Assembly (NCBI RefSeq): GCF_016863555.1
Contig: NZ_BOPC01000026.1
Span: forward strand, 1 to 36,338
DNA: 36,338 bases
Source: Micromonospora qiuiae
Lineage (GTDB): Bacteria; Actinomycetota; Actinomycetes; Mycobacteriales; Micromonosporaceae
Direction of reading: 5' to 3'
Every line of letters starts with the position of its first letter. Position 1 is the stretch's first letter. The translations under genes were made by a program, and so were the position numbers. The notes beneath the pieces are model-generated. The model did not search any database. It was not told where the DNA came from and saw nothing but the letters and a program-made list of their open reading frames with translations. Positions 24,621-32,360 of the stretch are shown here, in pieces.

Positions 24621-25298
24621 GTGGCTGGACGACGTGCCCGCACGGGGCGGGGCTGGGATGCCAGTCCGCCCCGTGCGGGTGACACCACTCCGCGTCCCCG
24701 TCGCCGTTCCCCGGCGAACGAGGCCGACCCCGATGCGGCGGAGGGCGCGGGCTCAGCCCCGCGTGACGAGGGCGAGGTGGCTCGGGAGATCTGCCTGCGG
24801 CAGCTCTCGGTCCGCCCGCGTACCCGGGCCGAGTTGGCTGCCGCGCTGGCTCGGCAGGGCATCTCCGAGGAGACCGCCAGCGAGGTTCTCGACCGGTACG
24901 ACGAGGTCGGGATCATCGACGATGCGGCGTTCGCCCGGGCTTGGGTGACCAGCCGGCACGCTGGCCGAGGGCTGGCCCGCCGCGCGCTCGCCAACGAGTT
25001 GCGTCAGCGCGGGGTCGACGGCGACACCGCCAGCGAGGCGCTCGGCGAGTTGGACGAGACCACCGAGGCGGAGACCGCGCGGGCCCTGGTCCGGCGGAAG
25101 CTGCGTACCGCCCGGGGTGAGCCGGATGCGGTGTTCCGGCGGCTGGTCGGCATGTTGGCCCGCAAGGGCTATTCGCCGGGGGTGGCCATTCGGGCGGTGA
25201 AGGAGGCGTTGGCGGAGCAGAGCGCCGAGGCGGCCGCGTTCGCCGAGCAGATCGACGCCGACGCGCTGGCCGACGCCGAGGAGGAAGGTCTGCGCTGA
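24621..25298 (+). CDS. recX: RecX, regulator of RecA
   Basis: 225 residues. A roughly 50-residue Arg/Pro-rich, disordered N-terminus comes before the three-helix repeats of RecX: ICLRQLSVRPRTRAELAAAL, IIDDAAFARAWVTSRHAGRG, ALANELRQRGVDGDTASEAL and FRRLVGMLARKGYSPGVAIRAV. RecX binds RecA filaments and limits their activity. It starts with GTG eight bases after recA with no obvious Shine-Dalgarno, so it is probably translated by re-initiation and shares the SOS control of recA. Confidence 0.93.
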   Translation: MAGRRARTGRGWDASPPRAGDTTPRPRRRSPANEADPDAAEGAGSAPRDEGEVAREICLRQLSVRPRTRAELAAALARQGISEETASEVLDRYDEVGIIDDAAFARAWVTSRHAGRGLARRALANELRQRGVDGDTASEALGELDETTEAETARALVRRKLRTARGEPDAVFRRLVGMLARKGYSPGVAIRAVKEALAEQSAEAAAFAEQIDADALADAEEEGLR

Positions 25299-25415
25299 GG
25301 CGTACCGCTTCAGGCGGCGACGCTGTCGTCTCGGCCGGCGTGTTTCCGGCACTCCGACGACGGTGATCACAGTGCTGCGATGTGGCGCGTTCCGGACCGC
25401 CATGAGGGAGGCGAG

Positions 25416-26120
25416 ATGCTGAAGGGTTGCCTCAACGGTGCCCGTGGCCGTGACTCGCATGCGGCGGTGCCGCTCACTCCGGCCGAACTGGCCGCCGACG
25501 CGGCCCGGTGCGCCAGGCTCGGGGTAGGCGCGGTGCACGTCCATCCGCGTACCGACGACGGGACCGAGTCGTTGCGCCCGGAGGTGATCGCCGACGCGGT
25601 CGGGGCGATCCGCGTTGCCACACCGGGCCTGCCGGTGGGGGTGAGCACCGGCGCGTGGATCGAGCCGGATCCGCTCGCCCGGGTGGCCGCGGTACGCGCC
25701 TGGGCGGTGCTGCCGGACTTCGCGTCGGTCAACGCCCACGAGCCGGGGGCGGAGGTGGTCGCGGCGGCGCTGCATGAGCGAGGCGTCATGGTCGAGGCGG
25801 GGCTGTGGACGGTGGCTGGGGTCGAGGCGTTCCGCGAGTGGCGGGTGCCGGTCGGCCGGGTGCTGGTCGAGTGCATGACGGATTCGCCCGAGGCGGCGTT
25901 GGCGGAGGCGGCGGCGATGCTGGCCGCGCTCCCGGTGGCCGGGCCGCCGGTGCTGCTGCACGCCGAGGGCGCTGGAGTGTGGGCGGTGCTGGGCGAGGCG
26001 GTCCGGCGGGGTCTCGACACCCGGGTCGGGTTGGAGGACACGGTGTGCCTGCCCGACGGCTCGCCGGCGCCCGACAACGCGGCTTTGGTGGCCGCCGCTG
26101 TCGCCCTCGGCGCCCGCTGA
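25416..26120 (+). CDS. BKACE-family (beta-keto acid cleavage enzyme, DUF849) protein
   Basis: 234 residues, shorter than the usual 270-310. The metal-binding HVH motif is at 41-43 (AVHVHPR), and the acidic ligand region is RVGLEDTVCLPDG (Glu207), with the TIM-barrel pattern SVNAHEPGAEVVAAAL and VLVECMTDSPEAALAEAA between. BKACE enzymes condense a beta-keto acid with acetyl-CoA to give acetoacetate and a CoA ester; the first described acts on 3-keto-5-aminohexanoate in lysine fermentation. Substrate unknown here. ATG 25416 is chosen over ATG 25380 because GAGGGAGG lies four bases upstream. Single gene between recX and rny. Confidence 0.85.
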   Translation: MLKGCLNGARGRDSHAAVPLTPAELAADAARCARLGVGAVHVHPRTDDGTESLRPEVIADAVGAIRVATPGLPVGVSTGAWIEPDPLARVAAVRAWAVLPDFASVNAHEPGAEVVAAALHERGVMVEAGLWTVAGVEAFREWRVPVGRVLVECMTDSPEAALAEAAAMLAALPVAGPPVLLHAEGAGVWAVLGEAVRRGLDTRVGLEDTVCLPDGSPAPDNAALVAAAVALGAR

Positions 26121-26220
26121 CCTCTCTTGGCCGTCTTGTTTGTCCCCGGCCGTCCGACTCAGGTTGAGCGTTCGGTGACGGTTCAACTTCTCTCCGTCCG
26201 GGTGGTTTGATCATGACTTC

Positions 26221-26249
26221 TTGACCGGAGCCCGTCGGAGACCTAGCCT
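26221..26249 (+). promoter_or_regulatory. Predicted promoter for the rny leader
   Basis: TTGACC (26221-26226) and TAGCCT (26244-26249) are separated by exactly 17 bases. Transcription would start near 26256, giving an untranslated leader of nearly 500 bases before rny. This is the best -35/-10 pair in the gap. Confidence 0.5.
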
Positions 26250-26533
26250 CGCCATAAAGGCTCACATTGCCCGACCAAGCGCAGGCTAAGCGCACAACAT
26301 AGAACGCGTAACAGAACTGCATCACTTTGGCCAGCTCCATCGGCCTCACGCCAGCTCCGGACAGGCCGGTCCGGTGCCGGCAGGACACCTTCACCCGGCC
26401 CGTCGGCGCTCCGCAGGGAGACCGCCGGCGGAGAAAGCCGTCCCATGGCCAGGCGCTCCGGTCGGGCGTTCAGAGCCGTAGGAGTGTGCCTACCGACAGG
26501 CTCCTGCGGCGCGACGTTCAGGGGAGGCGCGCC

Positions 26534-26572
26534 ATGGCGAGGCGACACAGATCCGCGGGGTGGCCGGCATGA
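26534..26572 (+). CDS. Short upstream ORF 1 before rny
   Basis: Twelve codons (MARRHRSAGWPA) starting at an ATG with a strong, well-spaced ribosome site, GGGGAGG at 26521-26527. Its TGA overlaps the next short ORF's ATG (ATGA at 26569-26572). Arg-rich; no known family. Translation is unproven. Confidence 0.3.
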   Translation: MARRHRSAGWPA

Positions 26573-26670
26573 GCGGGCGTGGGCGAACGAGTCATTGGTC
26601 GCTGCCTCATGGCGGCGCGGAGCGGCGCGCAGCACCGCTAGCCAGCGAGCGAAGCGGAGCGTCGGCATGA
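26569..26670 (+). CDS. Short upstream ORF 2 before rny
   Basis: 33 codons beginning MSGRGRTSHWSLPHGG. It is joined by ATGA overlaps to short ORFs on both sides. It contains the GCGAGCGAAGCGGAGC-type sequence common in actinobacterial intergenic DNA, which speaks for a non-coding origin. No known family. Confidence 0.25.
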   Translation: MSGRGRTSHWSLPHGGAERRAAPLASERSGASA

Positions 26671-26753
26671 GCGGGGAGTCGGCTGCCGGCCTAGCGGAGG
26701 CCGGGAACACCGACGACGGCGGGCAGCATCCGGCGGCGGGAGCGGCGGCATGA
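26667..26753 (+). CDS. Short upstream ORF 3, overlapping the rny start
   Basis: 28 codons, acidic and Ala/Gly-rich (MSGESAAGLAEAGNTDD...). A GGAG about eight bases upstream could serve as ribosome site, and its TGA overlaps the rny ATG (ATGA at 26750-26753). Ribosomes finishing here could re-initiate on rny, though rny also has its own GGGAG. No known family. Confidence 0.3.
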   Translation: MSGESAAGLAEAGNTDDGGQHPAAGAAA

Positions 26754-28516
26754 GCGCCTTCGAGGTCGTCCTGCTGATCGCCGTGCTGGTGCTCACTCTG
26801 GTGGTGCTCGGCGCGGTGCTGCTCGGGATGCGGGTGGTGCGCGGGTTGCAGGCGCGTCCGGCGCCGGAGGATCCCGCCTACATCGCCGAGAAGGACCGCC
26901 AGGAACAGTCCCTGGCCGCGTTGCGTACCGCCGCCGACGAGGCGAACAGCACGATCGACGTGGCGAAGTCCGCGGCGGCGGCGGCCCGCGCGGAGGCGGC
27001 GGCGGCCAGGGCCGAGGCGAAGGCGGCTCGGGCGGAGGCGCGTCGGATGCTCGACGCCGCCCGCGCCGAGGCGGACACGGTGCTGGAGCGCGCGCACAAG
27101 CAGGCCGAGGCGGACGCCGAGCAGCTGCGGACCGCGGCCCGACGTAGCGGTGAGCGGGAGGTGGCGGTGCTCGCCGCGACCACCCGCGAGCAGGCCGCGG
27201 AGGTGGAGCGGCGGGCGGCCCGGATGGACGAGCGGGAGCGGCTGCACACCGAGGAGGTGGAGCGACTCGCCGAGCGGGAGCGCCAGTTGACCGCGGCGAG
27301 CGCTGCCCTTGCTGCCCGCGAGGCCGCGTTGGCGGTACGCGAGGAGGAGCTGACCGAGGCGGAGAACCAGCGACGGCGCGAGTTGGAGCGGGTCGCCGGG
27401 CTGACCGCCGACACCGCGCGGCACGAGCTGGTGGAGGCGATCGAGACCCAGGCGAAGCGGGAGGCGGCGCTGCTGGTGCGGGACATCGAGGCGGATGCCC
27501 GATCCACCGCCGAGCAGCGGGCCCGGCACATCGTGGTCGACGCGATCCAGCGGGTGGCCAGCGAGCAGACCGCGGAAAGCGTGGTCAGTGTGCTGCACCT
27601 GCCGGGCGACGAGATGAAGGGGCGGATCATCGGCCGGGAGGGTCGCAACATCCGGGCCTTCGAGTCGGTCACCGGGGTCAATCTGATCATCGATGACACG
27701 CCGGAGGCGGTGTTGCTGTCCTGCTTCGACCCGGTGCGCCGGGAGGTGGGCCGGTTGACGTTGGAGAAGCTGGTGCTCGACGGTCGGATCCACCCGCACC
27801 GGATCGAGGAGGTGCACGAGCTGGCCCGGCAGGAGGTGGACCAGCTGTGCCAGCGGGCTGCCGAGGACGCTCTGGTGGAGGTTGGCATCACCGAGATCCA
27901 CCCGGAGCTGGTCACGTTGCTCGGCCGGCTGCGTTACCGCACGTCGTATGGGCAGAACGTGCTCAAGCATCTGCTGGAGACCGCGCACATCGCCGGCATC
28001 ATGGCCGCCGAGCTGCGCCTGGACGTGCCGTTGATCAAGCGGTCGGCGTTCCTGCACGACATCGGCAAGGCGCTCACCCACGAGGTGGAGGGCAGCCATG
28101 CCATCGTCGGTGCCGACGTGGCTCGCAAGTACGGCGAGAGTGAGGACGTGGTGCATGCCATCGAGGCGCACCACAACGAGGTGCCGCCGCAGACGGTGGA
28201 GGCCGTGTTGACTCAGGCGTCCGACGCCTGTTCCGGGGGTCGACCGGGGGCGCGGCGGGAGAGTCTCGAGGCGTACGTCAAGCGGCTGGAGCGGATCGAG
28301 GAGATCGCGGCCGGCAAGCTCGGTGTGGAGAAGGTCTTCGCCATGCAGGCGGGCCGGGAGATCCGGGTGATGGTCAAGCCCGACGATGTGGACGACATCG
28401 GTGCGGCGGTGCTGGCCCGGGACGTGGCCAAGCAGATCGAGGAGGAGCTGACCTATCCCGGTCAGATCCGGGTGACCGTGGTCCGCGAGTCCCGCGTCAC
28501 CGAAATCGCCCGCTGA
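26750..28516 (+). CDS. rny: Ribonuclease Y
   Basis: 588 residues, a little longer than Firmicute RNase Y. One N-terminal transmembrane helix (VVLLIAVLVLTLVVLGAVLLG), then a long Ala/Arg/Glu-rich coiled coil (about 50-260), a KH domain with GRIIGREGRNIRAFESVTG (from about 291) and an HD domain with catalytic His436-Asp437 (FLHDIGKALTHEVEGSHA). The membrane-anchored endoribonuclease initiates mRNA turnover. GGGAG lies seven bases before the ATG. In this lineage it normally coexists with RNase E; whether it is the main decay enzyme cannot be told. A palindromic element begins immediately after the stop. Confidence 0.95.
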   Translation: MSAFEVVLLIAVLVLTLVVLGAVLLGMRVVRGLQARPAPEDPAYIAEKDRQEQSLAALRTAADEANSTIDVAKSAAAAARAEAAAARAEAKAARAEARRMLDAARAEADTVLERAHKQAEADAEQLRTAARRSGEREVAVLAATTREQAAEVERRAARMDERERLHTEEVERLAERERQLTAASAALAAREAALAVREEELTEAENQRRRELERVAGLTADTARHELVEAIETQAKREAALLVRDIEADARSTAEQRARHIVVDAIQRVASEQTAESVVSVLHLPGDEMKGRIIGREGRNIRAFESVTGVNLIIDDTPEAVLLSCFDPVRREVGRLTLEKLVLDGRIHPHRIEEVHELARQEVDQLCQRAAEDALVEVGITEIHPELVTLLGRLRYRTSYGQNVLKHLLETAHIAGIMAAELRLDVPLIKRSAFLHDIGKALTHEVEGSHAIVGADVARKYGESEDVVHAIEAHHNEVPPQTVEAVLTQASDACSGGRPGARRESLEAYVKRLERIEEIAAGKLGVEKVFAMQAGREIRVMVKPDDVDDIGAAVLARDVAKQIEEELTYPGQIRVTVVRESRVTEIAR

Positions 28517-28575
28517 GGTGTAAGGAAGGGCCCCTTTTTAACGCCTCGTGCATAGGAAGGGCCCCTTCTTAACGC
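28517..28575 (+). repeat. Double GGGCCCC palindrome at the 3' end of rny
   Basis: Two near-palindromes in tandem: the first starts right at the rny stop (GTGTAAGGAAGGGCCCC followed by TTTTTAACGCC), the second (TAGGAAGGGCCCCTTCTTAA) follows after the spacer TCGTGCA. The first hairpin with its U-run can act as an intrinsic terminator. The same two-part unit occurs at 34180 and, inverted, at 34320. Confidence 0.75.
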
Positions 28576-28631
28576 CGGATGGCGCGTACTGCCGCAGGGG
28601 CAACGCGCGGGCGCGCACCGCGCACGCTGTG

Positions 28632-28776
28632 TGGGGTTGCCGCGCGCGCCGTGGGGTGCCGCACGCTGTGTCGGGGTGCCGCGCGCGCCCGTGCCGCGCG
28701 CCCTGGGGTGCCGCGCGCGCCGTGGGGTGCCGCGTACGCCGTGTCAGGGTGCCGCGCACGCTTGTGCCGTGTGCCG
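28632..28776. repeat. Degenerate CG-rich tandem repeat
   Basis: About six imperfect units built on GGGGTGCCGCGCGCGCCGT, of 19 to 32 bases, differ by substitutions such as GCACGCTGTGT and GCGTACGCCGTGT. Alternating CG and GTGCGC dinucleotides make it a candidate for Z-DNA-like or slipped structures. No ORF-like pattern. Confidence 0.75.
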
Positions 28777-28807
28777 GGGCGATCATGTGGGAGGCGGGGA
28801 GAGACGC

Positions 28808-28840
28808 GAAGCGGCGCCGGCCAACCTGGCCGGCGCCGCT
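28808..28840 (-). terminator. Strong hairpin downstream of gluD
   Basis: A perfect 15-bp stem, AAGCGGCGCCGGCCA with TGGCCGGCGCCGCTT, closes on a three-base loop. It is 15 bases past the gluD stop, so it is probably the terminator of the leftward glu operon. On the rightward strand it is followed by TTTCTG and could stop transcripts from rny too. Confidence 0.75.
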
Positions 28841-28854
28841 TTCTGTGGGCCAGA

Positions 28855-29751
28855 TCAGCCCTGCGGTTGCGAGACGGTGGCGCCGCCCTCCGGGGTGGAG
28901 TCGGGCGCGTTTGCCGGGGCGGTCTGCTTCGGCACCCGGAAGCCCCGGACGCGGCTGCGCCGGTCCAGCCAGCCGGCGAGCCAGGTCAGCAGCGAGTTGA
29001 TGACGATGTAGAGGACCGCGATCACCATCGCCGCGGCGATGATGTTGCCGTAGTTGGCGGCGAGGTCGTTGACGCCGCGTTGGAGCAGTTCGGGGTAGGC
29101 CACGATGTAGCCGAGCGCGGTGTCCTTGAGCAGCACCACCAGTTGGCTGACGATGATCGGCAGCATGGCCCGGGCCGCCTGCGGGATCAGGATCAGCTGC
29201 ATGACCTGCGTCTTACGCATGCCGATCGCGTACGCCGCCTCGGACTGCCCGGCGGGTAGGGACCGGATGCCGGCCCGGAACGCCTCGGCCAGCACCGACC
29301 CGTTGTAGAGGGTCAGGCCGATCACGACGGCCCAGAACGCGTTCACCGGACCCTTGATGAGGAACGGCACGCCGTAGAAGACGAAGAAGATCATCAACAG
29401 CAGCGGTACGGCCCGGAAGAACTCCACCACCACCCCGGCCGGCATGCTGATCCACCGGTGGTCGGAGAGGCGGCCGACGGCGAAGATGATGCCGAAGGCG
29501 AGCGACAACACCATGCCGACCCCGGCGGCCTTCAGGGTCGCCCACAGGCCCGGCAGGATGAACTGGGTCCAGGTGGTCGACCGGGTGAACGGCTCCCACA
29601 GCCGAAGCTCCCATTGGTTGGCCTGGTCGAACTTGGTGTAGATCCAGTAGAGCAGCCCGAGTAGTGCGACGCCGAAGAGGACGCTGAGCACCGCGTTGCG
29701 GATCCGGGCGCGCGGCCCCGGGTGGTCGTAGAGGACGCTGCTGGAGCTCAT
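28855..29751 (-). CDS. gluD: Glutamate ABC transporter permease
   Basis: 298 residues. A cytoplasmic N-terminus is followed by a first helix (LSVLFGVALLGLLYWIYTKF), a periplasmic stretch, and the five-helix HisM/GlnP-type permease core. The ABC-contact (EAA) loop is SEAAYAIGMRKTQVMQLILIPQAARA. The C-terminal 30 residues are polar and disordered. It pairs with gluC as the membrane heterodimer for amino-acid uptake. Its ATG overlaps the gluC stop by one base (TGATG), so the subunits are made in step. Last gene of gluABCD. Confidence 0.92.
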   Translation of the reverse strand: MSSSSVLYDHPGPRARIRNAVLSVLFGVALLGLLYWIYTKFDQANQWELRLWEPFTRSTTWTQFILPGLWATLKAAGVGMVLSLAFGIIFAVGRLSDHRWISMPAGVVVEFFRAVPLLLMIFFVFYGVPFLIKGPVNAFWAVVIGLTLYNGSVLAEAFRAGIRSLPAGQSEAAYAIGMRKTQVMQLILIPQAARAMLPIIVSQLVVLLKDTALGYIVAYPELLQRGVNDLAANYGNIIAAAMVIAVLYIVINSLLTWLAGWLDRRSRVRGFRVPKQTAPANAPDSTPEGGATVSQPQG

Positions 29752-30425
29752 CAGCGCTTCACCGCCAAGCGGTTGGCCAGCCAGCCGAAGAGGTAGCCGG
29801 TGGGGATGAGGAACGCGGCGAAGGTGCCGGCGAAGACCAGGAAGATCACGATAACGGCGTTACCGTTGCTGTTGATCAGGTCCTTCATGACGTTGGAGGT
29901 CTCCATCAACCCGATGGTGCCGACGATGGTGGCGTTCTTGCAGAGCGCGATCAGGACGCTGCCCAGCGGCGCGATCACCGAGCGCGCGGCCTGCGGCAGC
30001 ACCACGATGCGCAGGGTCTGCGCGAAGGAGAGCCCGATCGCCCGGGCCGCCTCGGCCTGACCGGTCGGCACCGTGTTGATGCCCGAGCGCACCGCTTCGC
30101 AGACGAACGCGGCCGTGTAGACCGACAGGCCGATCACACCGAGCCAGTAACGGTTGATGTCGAGCTTCTGCGACAGGCTCAGCCCGAGGGTGGCGTACAG
30201 GCCGAAGTAGCAGAAGAAGATGACCAGAGTGAGCGGGGTGTTACGGAAGATGTTGACCCACGCCGCGCCGAAGCCGCGCAGCACGGGTACGGGGGAGACC
30301 CGCATCGCGGCCAGCAGCACGCCGAGGAGCAGCGCGCAGACGGCGGACGCGCCGGTCAACTTGAGGATCCAGAGGAAGCTCGACACGTACGCGTCGAAGT
30401 TCTTCGGATCGGAGAATACGTGCAT
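29751..30425 (-). CDS. gluC: Glutamate ABC transporter permease
   Basis: 224 residues, five transmembrane helices, with WVNIFRNTPLTLVIFFCYFG and the EAA loop AEAARAIGLSFAQTLRIVVLPQAARS of polar amino-acid permeases. ATG 30425 has GGGAG seven bases upstream. It follows gluB by 80 bases containing a stable hairpin. Forms the membrane channel with GluD. Confidence 0.92.
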   Translation of the reverse strand: MHVFSDPKNFDAYVSSFLWILKLTGASAVCALLLGVLLAAMRVSPVPVLRGFGAAWVNIFRNTPLTLVIFFCYFGLYATLGLSLSQKLDINRYWLGVIGLSVYTAAFVCEAVRSGINTVPTGQAEAARAIGLSFAQTLRIVVLPQAARSVIAPLGSVLIALCKNATIVGTIGLMETSNVMKDLINSNGNAVIVIFLVFAGTFAAFLIPTGYLFGWLANRLAVKR

Positions 30426-30464
30426 GCTTCGGCTCCCGGGGCACTAATCGCGGCCGGTGACAGG

Positions 30465-30499
30465 CCGGAGCCGGCACCCACGCGGGATGCCGGCTCCGG
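30465..30499 (-). terminator. Intercistronic hairpin between gluB and gluC
   Basis: CCGGAGCCGGCA pairs perfectly with TGCCGGCTCCGG (12 bp) around an 11-base loop, just past the gluB stop. A hairpin here typically protects or partly terminates the upstream message, so that binding protein is made in excess over the permeases. No U-run follows, which favours stabilisation over termination. Confidence 0.65.
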
Positions 30500-30505
30500 C
30501 ACCGG

Positions 30506-31372
30506 TCAGGCGGCGCTGCAGTGGGTCAGCTTGGTGGTGTCCAACTCGGGTGCGGGGGTGCCGCTCTTGCCCAGGGTGGCGTCCCAGGCGGCCTTGTAGC
30601 TGCCGTCGGAGGCAGCGGCCTTGAGGATCTCGTTGACCTTCTCGCAGCCGGCGGTGTCGTTCTTCTTCAGACCGATGCCGTACGGCTCGTCGGAGAAGCG
30701 CTTGCCGACGACCTTGAACTTGCCGGCGTACTGGTCCTGCGCGGCGTAACCGGCGAGGATGATGTCGTCGGTGGTCACCGCGTCGACCTGGCCGTTCTCC
30801 AGCAGCGGCAGGCACTTCGAGTACGCGTCGAACTGCTCCAACTGGGCCTTCGGGTACTCCTCAGTGATCCGCTTGGCCGGGGTCGAGCCGGTCGCCGAGC
30901 AGACGGTCTTGCCCTCCAGCGACTCCGGCCCGGTGATGTCGGAGTCGGCGCGGACCAGCAGGTCCTGACCGGCCAGGTAGTACGGGCCGGCGAAGCCGAC
31001 CTTCTGCTTACGCTCGTCGTTGATGGTGTAGGTGGCCACCACGAGGTCGACGGTGCCCTGCTCGATGAAGGGCTCACGGTTGGAGGACACGGTGGTCTTC
31101 CACTCGATGTTGCCCTCCTCGACGCCGAGACCCTTCGCGATGATCTTCGCGAGTTCGATTTCGAAGCCCTCGTACTGGCTGCCGGTCTGCAGGCCCAGGC
31201 CCGGCTGGTCGGCCTTGACGCCGATGACCAGCTTCTTCTGGCTCTCGGCCTTGCCGACGATGCCGCCGGCGCCCGAGCCGGAACCACCCTCGTCGCTGTC
31301 CCCGCCACAGGCGGCCATGGTGACCGCGAGGCCGGCAGCGGCGGCAATCGCCGCCATGCGCTTCATTCGCAT
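30506..31372 (-). CDS. gluB: Glutamate ABC transporter substrate-binding lipoprotein
   Basis: 288 residues. A lipoprotein signal peptide (MRMKRMAAIAAAAGLAVTMA) ends at lipobox Cys22, followed by a Gly/Ser linker. The periplasmic-binding fold type II contains KKLVIGVKADQPGLGLQTGS, YEGFEIELAKIIAKGLG, NREPFIEQGTVDLVVATYTI and the hinge region AVTTDDIILAGYAAQD. It captures glutamate (or a related acidic amino acid) outside the membrane. The ATG has AGAAGGAG upstream. Second gene of the operon. Confidence 0.93.
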   Translation of the reverse strand: MRMKRMAAIAAAAGLAVTMAACGGDSDEGGSGSGAGGIVGKAESQKKLVIGVKADQPGLGLQTGSQYEGFEIELAKIIAKGLGVEEGNIEWKTTVSSNREPFIEQGTVDLVVATYTINDERKQKVGFAGPYYLAGQDLLVRADSDITGPESLEGKTVCSATGSTPAKRITEEYPKAQLEQFDAYSKCLPLLENGQVDAVTTDDIILAGYAAQDQYAGKFKVVGKRFSDEPYGIGLKKNDTAGCEKVNEILKAAASDGSYKAAWDATLGKSGTPAPELDTTKLTHCSAA

Positions 31373-31432
31373 ACTTGTTCTCCTTCTGAAACTGGAACCG
31401 GCCGGGTCGCGGCCTAATCCGCTACGGAACGC

Positions 31433-32179
31433 CTAGTGCGTGAGAATCTTCGAAAGGAAGTCCCGGGCCCGCTCGCTGCGCGGGTTGGCGAAGAACTCCG
31501 TCGGGGAAGCGTCCTCGACGAGTTTGCCGTCGGCCATGAAGATGACCCGGTTGGCGGCGTGCCGGGCGAAGCCCATCTCGTGGGTGACCACGACCATGGT
31601 CATGCCGTCACGGGCCAGCGAGGTCATCACGTCCAGCACCTCGCCGACCATCTCCGGGTCCAGCGCGCTGGTCGGCTCGTCGAAGAGCATCGCCTTGGGC
31701 TGCATGGCCAGGGCACGGGCGATCGCGACGCGCTGCTGCTGGCCGCCGGAGAGCTGGGCGGGGAACTTGTCGGCCTGGTTGGCGATGCCGACCCGGTCGA
31801 GCAGGGCGAGGCCGCGCTCGCGGGCCGCGGCCGGCTTTTCCCGGCGTACCTTGATCGGGCCGAGGGTGACGTTCTCCAGGATCGTCTTGTGCGCGAAGAG
31901 GTTGAACGACTGGAAGACCATGCCGACGTCGCTGCGCAGCTTCGCCAGGGCCTTGCCCTCGGCCGGCAGTTCCTGCCCGTCGAAGGTGATGGTGCCGGAG
32001 TTGATCGGCTCCAGCCGGTTGATCGTGCGGCACAGGGTCGACTTTCCGGAGCCGGACGGGCCGATCACCACGACCACCTCGCCGCGGCCCACGGAGAGTG
32101 AGACGTCGTCCAGCACGTGCAGCGGTCCGTACCACTTGTTGACCGAGTCCAGCACGATGAGCGGTTCGCCCGTCGTCAC
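31433..32179 (-). CDS. gluA: Glutamate ABC transporter ATP-binding protein
   Basis: 248 residues, all ABC motifs present: Walker [10 protein letters not shown] (40-48), Q-loop Gln90, signature LSGGQQQR (143-150), Walker [11 protein letters not shown] (Asp167-Glu168) and the switch His in [17 protein letters not shown]. It energises uptake through GluC-GluD. I chose GTG 32179, with GAGGGGGA five bases upstream; an upstream in-frame start at 32287 would add 36 unrelated residues. First gene of gluABCD, divergent from selD. Confidence 0.94.
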   Translation of the reverse strand: MTTGEPLIVLDSVNKWYGPLHVLDDVSLSVGRGEVVVVIGPSGSGKSTLCRTINRLEPINSGTITFDGQELPAEGKALAKLRSDVGMVFQSFNLFAHKTILENVTLGPIKVRREKPAAARERGLALLDRVGIANQADKFPAQLSGGQQQRVAIARALAMQPKAMLFDEPTSALDPEMVGEVLDVMTSLARDGMTMVVVTHEMGFARHAANRVIFMADGKLVEDASPTEFFANPRSERARDFLSKILTH

Positions 32180-32202
32180 GTCGTCCCCCTCGTTGCCTGA
32201 CG

Positions 32203-32220
32203 GGGGGCCGGTCGGCCCCC
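32203..32220 (-). promoter_or_regulatory. GC-only hairpin in the gluA 5' leader
   Basis: GGGGGCC and GGCCCCC form a perfect 7-bp stem with a four-base loop, about 24 bases upstream of the gluA start and just before its ribosome site. It lies near the predicted transcription start, so it may affect mRNA stability or translation. Confidence 0.4.
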
Positions 32221-32230
32221 GGTGACGGTC

Positions 32231-32285
32231 ACTGTAGGCGGGGTGAAGTGGCGGTACGCAACTCAGATGGTCACGAGGCGGTAAC
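32231..32285 (-). promoter_or_regulatory. gluA promoter with upstream GTCAC-N6-GTAAC box
   Basis: On the minus strand TTGCGT (32261-32256) and TACAGT (32236-32231) are a possible -35/-10 pair with a 19-base spacer. Nine bases further upstream is the direct repeat GTCAC-N6-GTAAC (32270-32285, plus-strand reading). An 11-base period fits OmpR-family response regulators; both MtrA and GlnR recognise GTnAC/GnAAC half-sites of this sort. Which one acts here is inference. Confidence 0.45.
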
Positions 32286-32360
32286 ACCGTTTCGGATCGG
32301 TCCCCCCGCGCCCGGAATTGCCCACTACGGGTAGCGCCCGCGCCCGGCTACGAAGATCAT

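Larger units (their letters stand above)
26121..26749 (+). other. 629-base region between the BKACE gene and rny
   Basis: No standard-length gene is convincing here. It holds a predicted promoter (26221-26249), a notably AT-rich stretch (about 26247-26335), GC-rich sequence with several short inverted repeats, and then three short ORFs linked by ATGA overlaps that end on the rny start codon. A leftward frame from 26340 begins with a hydrophobic stretch but runs into the BKACE gene and has a poor ribosome site. No tRNA or known riboswitch pattern was recognised. Confidence 0.6.
28576..28854. other. Non-coding gap between rny and gluD
   Basis: This stretch separates two convergent genes. It contains a degenerate GC-rich repeat cluster (28632-28776) and a strong hairpin (28808-28840). 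Frames that cross it consist of repeat translations only, with no credible gene. Confidence 0.7.

Noticed and set aside
26250..26540. Riboswitch (glycine, ydaO, SAM or M-box type) in the rny leader
   Set aside because: Short inverted repeats and purine-rich stretches are present, but none of the conserved core sequences of these classes could be matched.
26243..28174. Leftward 643-codon frame opposite rny and its leader
   Set aside because: Antisense to the coiled-coil and KH/HD domains of RNase Y; Leu/His/Arg-rich with no recognisable fold or ribosome site.
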